Assembly: GCA_003116995.1 (NCBI GenBank)
Contig: BDSL01000142.1
Coordinates: 1-64,000, forward strand
Length of the DNA stretch: 64,000 nucleotides
Reading direction: 5' to 3'
From: Yamagishiella unicocca
Taxonomy: Eukaryota; Chlorophyta; Chlorophyceae; Chlamydomonadales; Volvocaceae
Positions 10,901-23,200 of the stretch are shown one piece after another; positions within the stretch are counted from its first letter, which is position 1; each line of letters begins with the position of its first letter. A program made the translations under genes and the position numbers. The notes under the pieces were generated by a model. The model saw only the letters and a program-made list of their open reading frames with translations, ran no database searches and was not told the DNA's origin.

Positions 10901-13900
10901 CTCACCGCAGCTGACGTCGCCCGAGTCGCCCAGCCCGGTGCCGCCATCGCCTCCGCCGCCGTCGCCCGAGCCGCCCAGCCCTCGCCTCAGCTCCCTCGGC
11001 GCCCTCAGCTGACGTCGCCTGAGCCGCCCAGCCCGGCGCCGCCCTCGCCTTCGCCGCCGTCGCCTCAGCCGCCCAGCCCGGCGCCGCCCAGCCCGGCGCC
11101 GCCCTCACCGCAGCCGACGTCGCCCGAGTCGCCCAGCCCGGCGCTGCCCTGGCCTGCGTCGCCTTCGCCAGAGCCGCCCAGCCCGGCGCCACCCTCACCT
11201 GCGCCGCCGTCGCTTGAGCCGTCCAGCCCGGCGCCGCCCAGCCCGGCGCCGCCGAGCCCGGCGTCGTCCTTCCCAGCGCCGCCCTCGCCGTCGCCTGAGC
11301 CGCCCAGCCCGGCGCCCCCCTCGCCGCAGCCGACGTCACTCGAGCCGCCCAGCCCTCGCCTCAGCTCCCTCGGCGATCTCAGCTGACGTCGCCTCAGCCG
11401 CCCAGCCCGGCGCCGCCCAGCCCAGCGCCGCCCAGCCCGGCGCCGCCCTCGCCACAGCCGGCATCGCGCGAGCCGCCCAGCCCTCGCCTCAGCTTCCTCG
11501 GCGCCCTCAGCTGACGTCGCCTGAGCCGCCCAGCCCGGCGCCGCCCTCGCCTGCACCGCCGTCGCCTGAGCCGCCCAGCCCAGCGCCGCCCAGCCCGGCG
11601 CTGCCCTCGCCTTCACCGCCGTCGCCTGAGCCGCCCAGCCTGGCACCGCCCAGCCCGGCGCCGCCCTCACCGCAGCTGACGTCGCCCGAGTCGCCCAGCC
11701 CGGCGCCGCCATCGCCTCCGCCGCCCAGCCCGCAGCCGCCAAGCCCGGCGCCGCCCAGCCCAGCGCCGCCCTCGCCGTCGCCGCCGTCGCCGCCGCCGCC
11801 CGCCCCCGCCCCAGCCTGGCCGCCAGCCCTCGCCCCGCCAGGCCGCCACCGGTCCGCCTCCCGAGCCGCCCAGCCCCTGGCCTCAGCTCCCTCGGCGCCC
11901 TCAGCTGACGTCGCCTGAGCCGCCCAGCCCGGCGCCGCCCTCGCCTTCGCCGCCGTCGCCTCAGCCGCCCAGCCCGGCGCCGCCCAGCCCGGCGCCGCCC
12001 TCACCGCAGCCGACGTCGCCCGAGTCGCCCAGCCCGGCGCCACCATCGCCGCAGCCGACGTCGCCCGAGTCGCCCAGCCCGGCGCTGCCCTGGCCTGCGT
12101 CGCCTTCGCCAGAGCCGCCCAGCCCGGCGCCACCCTCGCCTGCGCCGCCGTCGCTTGAGCCGTCCAGCCCGGCGCCGCCCAGCCCGGCGCCGCCCAGCCC
12201 GGCGCCGCCCTTCCCAGCGCCGCCCTCGCCGTCGCCTGAGCCGCCCAGCCCGGCGCCGCCCTCGCCACAGCCGGCATCGCGCGAGCCGCCCAGCCCTCGC
12301 CTCAGCTCCCTCGGCGCCCTCAGCTGACGTCGCCTGAGCCGCCCAGCCCGGCGCCGCCCTCGCCTGCACCGCCGTCGCCTGAGCCGCCCAGCCCAGCGCC
12401 GCCCAGCCCGGCGCTGCCCTCGCCTTCACCGCCGTCGCCTGAGCCGCCCAGCCTGGCACCGCCCAGCCCGGCGCCGCCCTCACCGCAGCTGACGTCGCCC
12501 GAGTCGCCCAGCCCGGTGCCGCCATCGCCTCCGCCGCCGTCGCCCGAGCCGCCCAGCCCTCGCCTCAGCTCCCTCGGCGCCCTCAGCTGACGTCGCCTGA
12601 GCCGCCCAGCCCGGCGCCGCCCTCGCCTTCGCCGCCGTCGCCTCAGCCGCCCAGCTAGGCGCCGCCCAGCCCGGCGCCGCCCTTCCCAGCGCCGCCCTCG
12701 CCGTCGCCTGAGCCGCCCAGCCCGGCGCCGCCCTCGCCGCAGCCGACGTCACTCAAGCCGCCCAGCCCTCGTCTCAGCTCCCTCGGCGCCCTCAGCTGAC
12801 GTCGCCTGAGCCGCCCAGCCCGGCGCCGCCCTCGCCTTCGCCGCCGTCGCCTCAGCCGCCCAGCCCGGCGCCGCCCAGCCCGGCGCCGCCCTCACCGCAG
12901 CCGACGTCGCCCGAGTCGCCCAGCCCGGCGCCACCATCGCCGCAGCCGACGTCGCCCGAGTCGCCCAGCCCGGCGCTGCCCTGGCCTGCGTCGCCTTCGC
13001 CAGAGCCGCCCAGCCCGGCGCCACCCTCGCCTGCGCCGCCGTCGCTTGAGCCGTCCAGCCCGGCGCCGCCCAGCCCGGCGCCGCCCAGCCCGGCGCCGCC
13101 CAGCCCGGCGCCGCCCTTCCCAGCGCCGCCCTCGCCGTCGCCTGAGCCGCCCAGCCCGGCGCCGCCCTCGCCGCAGCCGACGTCACTCAAGCCGCCCAGC
13201 CCTGGCCTCAGCTCCCTCGGCGCCCTCAGCTGACGTCGCCTGAGCCGCCCAGCCCGGCGCCGCCCTCGCCTTCGCCGCCGTCGCCTCAGCCGCCCAGCCC
13301 GGCGCCGCCCAGCCCGGCGCCGCCCTAATCGCAGCCGACGTCGCCCGAGTCGCCCAGCCCGGCGCCACCATCGCCGCAGCCGACGTCGCCCGAGTCGCCC
13401 AGCCCGGCGCTGCCCTGGCCTGCGTCGCCTTCGCCAGAGCCGCCCAGCCCGGCGCCACCCTCGCCTGCGCCGCCGTCGCTTGAGCCGTCCAGCCCGGCGC
13501 CGTCCAGCCCGGCGCCGCCCAGCCCGGCGCCGCCCAGCCCGGCGCCGCCCAGCCCGGCGCCGCCCTTCCCAGCGCCGCCCTCGCCGTCGCCTGAGCCGCC
13601 CAGCCCGGCGCCGCCCTCGCCTGCACCGCCGTCGCCTGAGCCGCCCAGCCCAGCGCCGCCCAGCCCGGCGCTGCCCTCGCCTTCACCGCCGTCGCCTGAG
13701 CCGCCCAGCCTGGCACCGCCCAGCCCGGCGCCGCCCTCACCGCAGCTGACGTCGCCCGAGTCGCCCAGCCCGGCGCCGCCATCGCCTCCGCCTCTGTCGC
13801 CCGAGCCGCCCAGCCCGGCGCCGCCCTCGGCTGCACCGCCCTCGCCCGAGCCGCCCAGCCCGGCGCCGCCCTCGCCTTCGCCGCCGTCGCCTGAGCCGCC

Positions 13901-16047
13901 CAGCCCTGCGCCGCCCAGCCCTGCGCCGCCCTCGCCTGCGCCGCCCAGCCCGCAGCCGCCCAGCCCGGCGCCGCCCAGCCCAGCGCCGCCCTCGCCGTCG
14001 CCGCCGTCGCCTGAGCCGCCAAGCCCTGCGCCGCCCAGCCCAGCGCCGCCCAGCCCGGCGCCGCCCTCGCCGCAGCCGACGTCGCTCGAGCCGCCCAGCC
14101 CTCGCCTCAGCTCCCTCGGCGCCCTCAGCTGACGTCGCCTGAGCCGCCCAGCCCGGCGCCACCCTCGCCTGCGCCGCCGTCGCTTGAGCCGTCCAGCCCG
14201 GCGCCGCCCAGCCCGGCGCCGCCCAGCCCGGCGCCGCCCTTCTCAGCGCCGCCCTCGCCGTCGCCTGAGCCGCCCAGCCCGGCGCCGCCCTCGCCACAGC
14301 CGGCATCGCGCGAGCCGCCCAGCCCTCGCCTCAGCTCCCTCGGCGCCCTCAGCTGACGTCGCCTGAGCCGCCCAGCCCGGCGCCGCCCAGCCCAGCGCCG
14401 CCCAGCCCGGCGCCGCCCTCGCCACAGCCGGCATCGCGCGAGCCGCCCAGCCCTCGCCTCAGCTCCCTCGGCGCCCTCAGCGGACGTCGCCTGAGCCGCC
14501 CAGCCCGGCGCCGCCCTCGCCCCAGCCGACGTCGCCCGAGTCGCCCAGCCCGGCGCCGCCATCGCCGCCGCTGCCGTCGCCCGAGCCGCCCAGCCCGGCG
14601 CCGCCGTCGCCTGCGCCGCCGTCCCGCCCAGCCCGGCGCCGCCCTCGCCTGCGCCGCCCTCGCCTGAGCCGCTCAGCCCGGCGCCGCCCTCGCCTGAGCC
14701 GCCGTCGCCTGCGCCGCCCAGCCTGGCGCCGCCATCGCCTTCGCCGCCGTCGCCCGGGCCGCCAAGCCCGGCGCCGCCATCGCCGCAGCCGCCGTCGCCT
14801 GAGCCGCCCAGCCCGGTGCCGCCCTCGCCTGCGCCGCCGTCGCCCGAGCCACCCAGCCCGGTGCTGCCCTCACCTGCGCCGCCGTCGCCCAAGCAGCCCA
14901 GCCCAGCAGCGCCGCCCTCGCCAGCGCCGCCCTCGCCGCAGCCGATGTCGCTCGAGCCGCCCAGCCGTCGCCTCAGCTGACGTCCCCTGAGCCGCCCAGC
15001 CCTGAGTCGCCCAGCCCGGCGCTATCCAGCCCGGCGCCGCCCTCGCCCCAGCCGACGTCGCCCGAGTCGCCCAGCCCGGCGCCGCCATCGCCGCCGCTGC
15101 CGTCGCCCGAGCCGCCCAGCCCGGCGCCGCCTTCGCCTGCGCCGCCGTCCCGCCAGGCCCGGCGCCGCCCTCGCCTGCGCCGCCGTCGCCTGCGCCGCCC
15201 AGCCTGGCGCCGCCCTCGCCTGAGCCGCCATCGCCTGCGCCGCCCAGCCTGGCGCCGCCATCGCCTTCGCCGCCTTCGCCAGAGCCGCCCAGCCCGGTGC
15301 CGCCATCGCCGCAGCCGCCGTCGCCTGAGCCGCCCAGCCCAGCGCCGCCCTCAGCTCCCTCGGCGCCGTCAGCTGACGTCGCCTGAGCCGCCCAGCCCGG
15401 CGCCGCCCTCGTCCCAGCCGACGTCGCCCGAGCCGCCCAGCCCGGCGCCGCCGTCGCCTGCGCCGCCGTCCCGCCCAGCCCGACTCCGCCCTCGCCTGCG
15501 CCGCCCTCGCCTGAGCCGCTCAGCCCGGCGCCGCCCTCGCCTGAGCCGCCGTCGCCTGCGCCGCCCAGCCTGGCGCCGCCATCGCCTTCGGCGCCGTCGC
15601 CCGGGCCGCCAAGCCCGGCGCCGCCATCGCCGCAGCCGCCGTCGCCTGAGCCGCCCAGCCCGGCGCCGCCCTCGCCTGCGCCGCCGTCGCCCGAGCCACC
15701 CAGCCCGGTGCTGCCCTCACCTGCGCCGCCGTCACCAAAGCAGCCCAGCCCAGCAGCGCCGCCCTCGCCTGCGCCGCCGTCGCCACAGCCGCGCAGCCCA
15801 GCGCCGCCCGGCCCAGCGCCGCCCTCGCCGCAGCCGATGTCGCTCGAGCCGCCCAGCCCTCGCCGCAGCTGACGTCCCCTGAGCCGCCCAGCCCGGCGCC
15901 GCCATCGCCGCCGCTGCCGTCGCCCGAGCCGCCCAGCCCGGCGCCGCCGTCGCCTGCGCCGCCGTCCCGCCCAGCCCGGCGCCGCCTCGCCTGAGCCGCC
16001 GTCGCCTGAGCTGCCCAGCCCGGCGCCGCCATGATCAGTTGCAGCAG
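7979..16047 (+). repeat. GC-rich PPSP-type satellite, segment 2
   Basis: Second array segment, same 15-base and 0.4-kb units. From about 12.5 kb onward it repeats 3.4-6.9 kb almost base for base at an offset of about 9,085, for example the minus-frame landmark at 4,098-4,937 recurring at 13,183-14,022. Further left the offset drifts (about 9.7 kb for 1,349 versus 11,065) because the number of 0.4-kb subunits differs. A local oddity at 11,790-11,870 is a CCGCCCCC-rich patch that does not match the other subunits. Confidence 0.85.
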
Positions 16048-17062
16048 GTAGGTGAGCGAGGGCAGGGTACCGGTATGCAGGCCAGCGGCAAGGGCGGGTC
16101 CGGGCACCGACCTACGCTTATTGGGCAGCAGCCCGTGGTCAGGCCGGATTTGGGTGCCACAAATAGTAGGATACCGCCTGTTGCTGCTCGCTACCTTGCA
16201 TGGTGACAGAGCGCGCTCTGATTCGCTCGCACCTCGCGCGGGTGTCGTGGAGGATCGGGTGGGGCAAGGTGTCTGCTGCACCGCTCAGCCAGCCCTTCAG
16301 CAAATGTCCAGCCCGCCAGCCATATGTTTACAGCCGGTTGTCTTCAGCAGCCTGCTTCCTCACAGCCATGGTATTCCAGCCTTCGGTGCAGCGGATGCCT
16401 TGCTCCGCCCGTTCTCCCGGCACGTCCGACCCTGGCCACGTAGAACCTACCACTGCTGCCGTCACCTGTGTACCCTGCTTTACATTTGTCGCCCGACCCT
16501 CGCGCCTGTATGCGACTACCGTCGCTAAGATGAACCGCCACTGACTACTGCTACATGCACCCACCTCCTCCACCCCCCTTCCCCCGGGGGGTTGTTTTGC
16601 ACCCCTGCCCCGCGCCCGCCCTGCATCGCCCGAGCCCGCCCGCCCTACGTCATCATCACCTACGTACGAGTACTGCGCTACGAACTTGGGAGCGCACCTG
16701 GCGTGTCGCAGGTTACCGTACAAGAGAGCTCCACATCGCCGGTCTAGCTGGCGGCGGCAGCCAGCTGCCGCCGCCGCCCGCTAACCAATGTCGTAGTCAC
16801 CACCGCCATCCCGTATCCGCCTCCGTCGCTACTTGACAGCCGACATGCCGCTGGACCTCCACCATGCATCGCCTCCAGTCACTGCCCGCCGTCGCCGCGG
16901 CCGGCTACACGTACGGCAGGCGCGTGCCGCCCACGTGCGGCATATACGTACGGCAGCAGGCAGCATTCACGCGTAGGCTGCTGCCCCAATCAACCGCGCA
17001 CTATACGTTGCGCCCGCCACCCAGGACGGAGCTGTCTGGCGGCCGTACCGACCTATCTGCAG
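16048..17062 (+). repeat. B block copy 2 (type I)
   Basis: 1,015 bases, nearly identical to copy 1 and placed 9,086 bases after it. It has the same GTAGGTGAG left edge and CTGCAG right edge. Small differences include a shorter C/G homopolymer near 16,570 and loss of one G near 16,971. Its position gives the period of the higher-order repeat. Confidence 0.75.
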
Positions 17063-19204
17063 AGGTCGTCACCACCTGAGCCGCCCAGCACGGCGCCGCC
17101 CTCGCCTGCGCCGCCGTCGCGCGAGCCGCCCAGCCCGGCGCCGCCCTCGCCTTCACCGCCGTCGCCCTAGCCGCCCAGCCCGGCGCCGCCCTCGCCTGCG
17201 CCGCCGTCGCCAGAGCCGCCCAGCCCGGTGCCGCCCTCACCTGCGCCGCCGACGCCCGAGCCGCCCAGCCCGGCGCCGCCATCGCCGCCGCTGCCGTCAC
17301 CCGAGCCGCCCAGCCCGGCGCCGCCGGCTCCTGCGCCGCCGTCCCGCCCAGCCCGGCTCCGCCCTCGCCTGCGCCGCCCTCGCCTGAGCCGCCCAGCCCG
17401 GCGCCGCCCTCGCCTGAGCCGCCCAGCCCGCAGCCGCCAAGCCCGGCGCCGCCCAGCCCAGCGCCGCCCTCGCCGTCGCCGCCGTCGCCTGAGCCGCCAA
17501 GCCCTGCGCCGCCCAGCCCAGCGCCGCCCAGCCCGGCGCCGCCCTCGCCGCAGCCGACGTCGCTCGAGCCGCCCAGCCCTCGCCTCAGCTCCCTCGGCGC
17601 CCTCAGCTGACGTCGCCTGAGCCGCCCAGCCCGGCGCCGCCCTCGCCTTCGCCGCCGTCGCCTCAGCCGCCCAGCCCGGCGCCGCCCAGCCCGGCGCCGC
17701 CCTCACCGCAGCCGACGTCGCCCGAGTCGCCCAGCCCGGCGCCACCATCGCCGCAGCCGACGTCGCCCGAGTCGCCCAGCCCGGCGCTGCCCTGGCCTGC
17801 GTCGCCTTCGCCAGAGCCGCCCAGCCCGGCGCCACCCTCGCCTGCGCCGCCGTCGCTTGAGCCGTCCAGCCCGGCGCCGCCCAGCCCGGCGCCGCCCAGC
17901 CCGGCGCCGCCCTTCCCAGCGCCGCCCTCGCCGTCGCCTGAGCCGCCCAGCCCGGCGCCGCCTCGCCACAGCCGGCATCGCGCGAGCCGCCCAGCCCTCG
18001 CCTCAGCTCCCTCGGCGCCCTCAGCTGACGTCGCCTGAGCCGCCCAGCCCGGCGCCGCCCAGCCCAGCGCCGCCCAGCCCGGCGCCGCCCTCGCCACAGC
18101 CGGCATCGCGCGAGCCGCCCAGCCCTCGCCTCAGCTCCCTCGGCGCCCTCAGCTGACGTCGCCTGAGCCGCCCAGCCCGGCGCCGCCCTCGCCTTCGCCG
18201 CCGTCGCCTCAGCCGCCCCAGCCCGGCGCCGCCCAGCCCCGGCGCCCGCCACGCACACCGTCGCCCGAGTCGCCCAGCCCGGCGCCACCATCGCCGCAGC
18301 CGACGTCGCCCGAGTCGCCCAGCCGGCGCTGCCTGGCTGCGTCGCCTTCGCCAGAGCCGCCCAGCCCGGCGCCACCCTCGCCTGCGCCGCCGTCGCTTGA
18401 GCCGTCCAGCCCGGCGCCGCCCAGCCCGGCGCCGCCCAGCCCGGCGCCGCCCAGCCCGGCGCCGCCCTTCCCAGCGCCGCCCTCGCCGTCGCCTGAGCCG
18501 CCCAGCCCGGCGCCGCCCTCGCCACAGCCGGCATCGCGCGAGCCGCCCAGCCCTCGCCTCAGCTCCCTCGGCGCCCTCAGCTGACGTCGCCTGAGCCGCC
18601 CAGCCCGGCGCCGCCCAGCCCAGCGCGCCCAGCCGGCGCCGCCCTCGCCACAGCCGGGCATCGCGCGAGCCGCCCAGCCCTCGCCTCAGCTTCCTCGGCG
18701 CCCTCAGCTGACGTCGCCTGAGCCGCCCCAGCCCGGCGCCGCCCTCGCCTGCACCGCCGTCGCCTGAGCCGCCCAGCCCAGCGCCGCCCAGCCCGGCGCT
18801 GCCCTCGCCTTCACCGCCGTCGCCTGAGCCGCCCAGCCTGGCACCGCCCAGCCCGGCGCCGCCCTCACCGCAGCTGACGTCGCCCGAGTCGCCAGCCCGG
18901 CGCCGCCATCGCCTCCGCCGCCGTCGCCCGAGCCGCCCAGCCCGGCGCCGCCCAGCCCAGCGCCGCCCTCGCCGTCGCCGCCGTCGCCTGAGCCGCCAAG
19001 CCCTGCGCCCCCCAGCCCAGCGCCGCCCAGCCCGGCGCCGCCCTCGCCGCAGCCGACGTCGCTCGAGCCGCCCAGCCCTCGCCTCAGCTCCCTCGGCGCC
19101 CTCAGCTGACGTCGCCAGAGCCGCCCAGCCCGGCTCCGCCCTCGCCTGCGCCGCCCTCGCAGCCGTCCTGGTCTCCCTGGCATCCTAGTGATCAGTATCA
19201 GCAG
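17063..19204 (+). repeat. GC-rich PPSP-type satellite, segment 3
   Basis: Short array segment between two B blocks. Its left part repeats the sequence right of B block 1. The stretch 18,220-18,350 and the stretch around 18,620-18,660 carry clustered single-base indels. The right end (about 19,140-19,200) reads [15 protein letters not shown] in the PPSP frame, a non-repetitive exit from the rod found only before type II B blocks. Confidence 0.8.
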
Positions 19205-20215
19205 GTAGGTGAGTGAGGGCAGGGTACCTCCGGTATGCAGGCCAGCGGCAAGGGCGGGTCCGGGCACCGACCTACGCTCATTGGGAAGCAGCCCGTCGTC
19301 AGGCCGGATTTGGGTGACACAAATAGTAGGATACCGCCTGTTGCTGCTCGCTACCTTGCATGGTGACAGAGCGCGCTCTGACTCGCTCGCACCTCGCGAG
19401 GGTGTCGTGGAGGATCGGGTGGGGCAAGGTGTCTGCTGCACCGCTCAGCCAGCCCTTCAGCAAATGTCCAGCCCGCCAGCCATATGTTTACAGCCGGTTG
19501 TCTTCCGCAGCCTGCTTCGCCATGGTATTCCAGCCTTCGGTGCAGCGGATGCCTTGCTCCGCCCGTTCTCCCGGCACGTCCGACCCTGGCCACGTAGAAC
19601 CTACCACTGCTGCCGTCACCTGTGTACCCTGCTTTACATTTGTCGCCCGACCCTCGCGCCTGTATGCGACTACCGTCGCTAAGATGAACCGCCACTGACT
19701 ACTGCTACATGCACCCACCTCCTCCACCCCCCTTCCCCCGGGGGGTTGTTTTGCACCCCTGCCCCGCGCCCGCCCTGCATCGCCCGAGCCCGCCCGCCCT
19801 ACGTCATCATCACCTACGTACGAGTACTGCGCTACGAACTTGGGAGCGCACCTGGCGTGTCGCAGGTTACCGTACAAGAGAGCTCCACATCGCCGGTCTA
19901 GCTGGCGGCGGCAGCCAGCTGCCGCCGCCGCCCGCTAACCAATGTCGTAGTCACCACCGCCATCCCGTATCCGCTCCGTCGCTACTTGACAGCCGACATG
20001 CCGCTGGACCTCCACCATGCATCGCCTCCAGTCACTGCCCGCCGTCGCCGCGGCGGCTACACGTACGGCAGGCGCGTGCCGCCCACGTGCGGCATATACG
20101 TACGGCAGCAGGCAGCATTCACGGCGTAGGCTGCTGCCCCAATCAACCGCGCACTATACGTTGCGCCCGCCACCCAGGACGGAGCTGTCTGGCGGCCGTA
20201 CCGACCTATCTGCAG
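19205..20215 (+). repeat. B block copy 3 (type II)
   Basis: 1,011-base B block of the second type, marked by ctcattgggaagcagcccgt near 19,276 and by GTAGGTGAGTGAGG at the left edge. It lacks six bases near 19,518 compared with type I. It shares the right edge CTGCAG followed by RSSPPEPPS. Its nearest relative is copy 5. Confidence 0.72.
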
Positions 20216-23200
20216 AGGTCGTCACCACCTGAGCCGCCCAGCACGGCGCCGCCCTCGCCTGCGCCGCCGTCGCGCGAGCCGCCCAGCCCGGCGCCGCCCT
20301 CGCCTTCACGCCGTCGCCCTAGCCGCCCAGCCCGCGCGCCCTCGCCTGCGCCGCCGTCGCCAGAGCCGCGGCGCCACCCTCGCCTGCGCCGCCGTCGCTT
20401 GAGCCGCCCAGCCCGGCGCGCCCAGCCGGCGCCGCCCAGCCCGCGCCCAGCCCGGCGCGCCCTTCCCAGCGCCGCCCTCGCCGTCGCCTGAGCCGCCCAG
20501 CCCGGCGCCGCCCTCGCCTCGCTCGAGCCGCCCAGCCCTGGCCTCAGCTCCCTCGGCGCCCTCAGCTGACGTCGCCTGAGCCGCCCAGCCCGGCGCCGCC
20601 CAGCCCAGCGCCGCCCAGCCCGGCGCCGCCCTCGCCACAGCCGGCATCGCGCGAGCCGCCCAGCCCTCGCCTCAGCCGTCCAGCCCGGCCGCCCAGCCCG
20701 GCGCCGCCCAGCCCGGCGCCGCCCCCCTCGCCGCCCTTCCCTCAGCCCTGACCTGTCGCCGCAGCCGACGCACTCAGCCGCCCAGCCCTGGCCTCAGCTC
20801 CCTCGGCGCCCTCAGCTGACGTCGCCTGAGCCGCCCAGCCCGGCGCCGCCCTCGCCTTTCGCCGCCGTCGCCTCAGCCGCCCAGCCCGGCGCCGCCCCGC
20901 AGCCGACGTCGCCCGAGTCGCCCAGCCCGGCGCCACCATCGCCGCAGCCGACGTCGCCCGAGTCGCCCAGCCCGGCGCTGCCCTGGCCTGCGTCGCCTTC
21001 GCCAGAGCCGCCAAGCCCGGCGCCACCCTCGCCTGCGCCGCCGTCGCTTGAGCCGCCCAGCCCGGCGCCGCCCAGCCCGGCGCCGCCCAGCCATCGCCGC
21101 AGCCGACGTCGCCCGAGTCGCCCAGCCCGGCGCTGCCCTGGCCTGCGTCGCCTTCGCCAGAGCCGCCCAGCCCGGCCCTCGCTCGCCTGCGCCGCCGTCG
21201 CTTGAGCCGTCCAGCTGACCAGCCGCCCAGCCCGGCGCCGCCCTCGCCTGCACCGCCGCCGCCCAGCCGCCGCCCTCTCGCGCGAGCCGCCCAGCCCAGC
21301 GCCAGCCCAGCCCGACGTCGCCTGAGCCGCCTCGCCAGCCGCCGCATCACCGCAGCGAGCCCATCGCGCCAGCCCTCGCCTCAGCGCCGCAGCCGACGTC
21401 ACTCAAGCCGCCCAGCCCTCCCTCGCTGCGCCTGAGCCGCCCAGCCCGGCGCCGCCCTCGCCTTCGCCGCCGTCGCCTCAGCCGCCCAGCCGGCGCCGCC
21501 CAGCCCGGCGCCGCCCTCACCGCAGCCGACGTCGCCCGAGTCGCCCAGCCCGGCGCCACCATCGCCGCAGCCGACGTCGCCCGAGTCGCCCAGCCCGGCG
21601 CTGCCCTGGCCTGCGTCGCCTTCGCCAGCCGCCCAGCCCGGCGCCACCCTCGCCTGCGCCGCCGTCGCTTGAGCCGTCCAGCCCGGCGCCGCCCAGCCGG
21701 CGCCGCCCAGCCCGGCGCCGCCCAGCCCGGCGCCGCCCTTCCCAGCGCCGCCCTCGCCGTCGCCTGAGCCGCCCAGCCCGGCGCCGCCCTCGCCGCAGCC
21801 GACGTCACTCAAGCCGCCCAGCCCTGGCCTCAGCTCCCTCGGCGCCCTCAGCTGACGTCGCCTGAGCCGCCCAGCCCGGCGCCGCCCTCGCCTTCGCCGC
21901 CGTCGCCTCAGCCGCCCAGCCCGGCGCCGCCCAGCCCCGAGCGCCGCCCTAATCGCAGCCGACGTCGCCCGAGTCGCCCAGCCCGGCGCCACCATCGCCG
22001 CAGCCGACGTCGCCGAGCCGAGTCGCCCAGCCCGGCGCTGCCCTGGCCTGCGTCGCCTTCGCCAGAGCCGCCCAGCCCGGCGCCACCCTCGCCTGCGCCG
22101 CCGTCGCTTGAGCCGTCCAGCCCGGCGCCGTCCAGCCCGGCGCCGCCCAGCCCGCCGCCGTCGCCCGCCCAGCCCGGCGCCGCCCAGCCCGGCGCCGCCC
22201 TTCCCAGCGCCGCCCTCGCCGTCGCCTGAGCCGCCCAGCCCGGCGCCGCCCTCGCCTGCACCGCCGTCGCCTGAGCCGCCCAGCCCAGCGCCGCCCAGCC
22301 CGGCGCTGCCCTCGCCTTCACCGCCGTCGCCTGAGCCGCCCAGCCTGGCACCGCCCAGCCCGGCGCCGCCCTCACCGCAGCTGACGTCGCCCGAGTCGCC
22401 CAGCCCGGCGCCGCCATCGCCTCCGCCTCTGTCGCCCGAGCCCTGCCCAGCCCGGCGCCGCCCTCGCTGCACCGCCCTCGCCCGAGCCGCCCAGCCCGGC
22501 GCCGCCCTCGCCTTCGCCGCCGTCGCCTGAGCCGCCCAGCCCTGCGCCGCCCAGCCCTGCGCCGCCCTCGCCTGCGCCGCCCAGCCCGCAGCCGCCCAGC
22601 CCGGCGCCGCCCAGCCCAGCGCCGCCCTCGCCGTCGCCGCCGTCGCCTGAGCCGCCAAGCCCTGCGCCGCCCAGCCCAGCGCCGCCCAGCCCGGCGCCGC
22701 CCTCGCCGCAGCCGACGTCGCTCGAGCCGCCCAGCCCTCGCCTCAGCTCCCTCGGCGCCCTCAGCTGACGTCGCCTGAGCCGCCCAGCCCGGCGCCACCC
22801 TCGCCTGCGCCGCCGTCGCTTGAGCCGTCCAGCCCGCCCTCGCTCAGCCCCTCGGCGCCCTCAGCCCGCCTGAGCCGCCCAGCCCGGCGCCGCCCTCGCC
22901 TTCGCCGCCGTCGCCTCAGCCCGGCGCCGCCCAGCCCGGCGCCGCCCTTCTCAGCGCCGCCCTCGCCGTCGCCTGAGCCGCCCAGCCCGGCGCCACCCTC
23001 GCCCTCGCCACAGCCGGCATCGCGCGAGCCGCCCAGCCCTCGCCTCAGCTCCCTCGGCGCCCTCAGCTGACGTCGCCTGAGCCGCCCAGCCCGGCGCCGC
23101 CCAGCCCAGCGCCGCCCAGCCCGGCGCCGCCCTCGCCACAGCCGGCATCGCGCGAGCCGCCCAGCCCTCGCCTCAGCTCCCTCGGCGCCCTCAGCGGACG

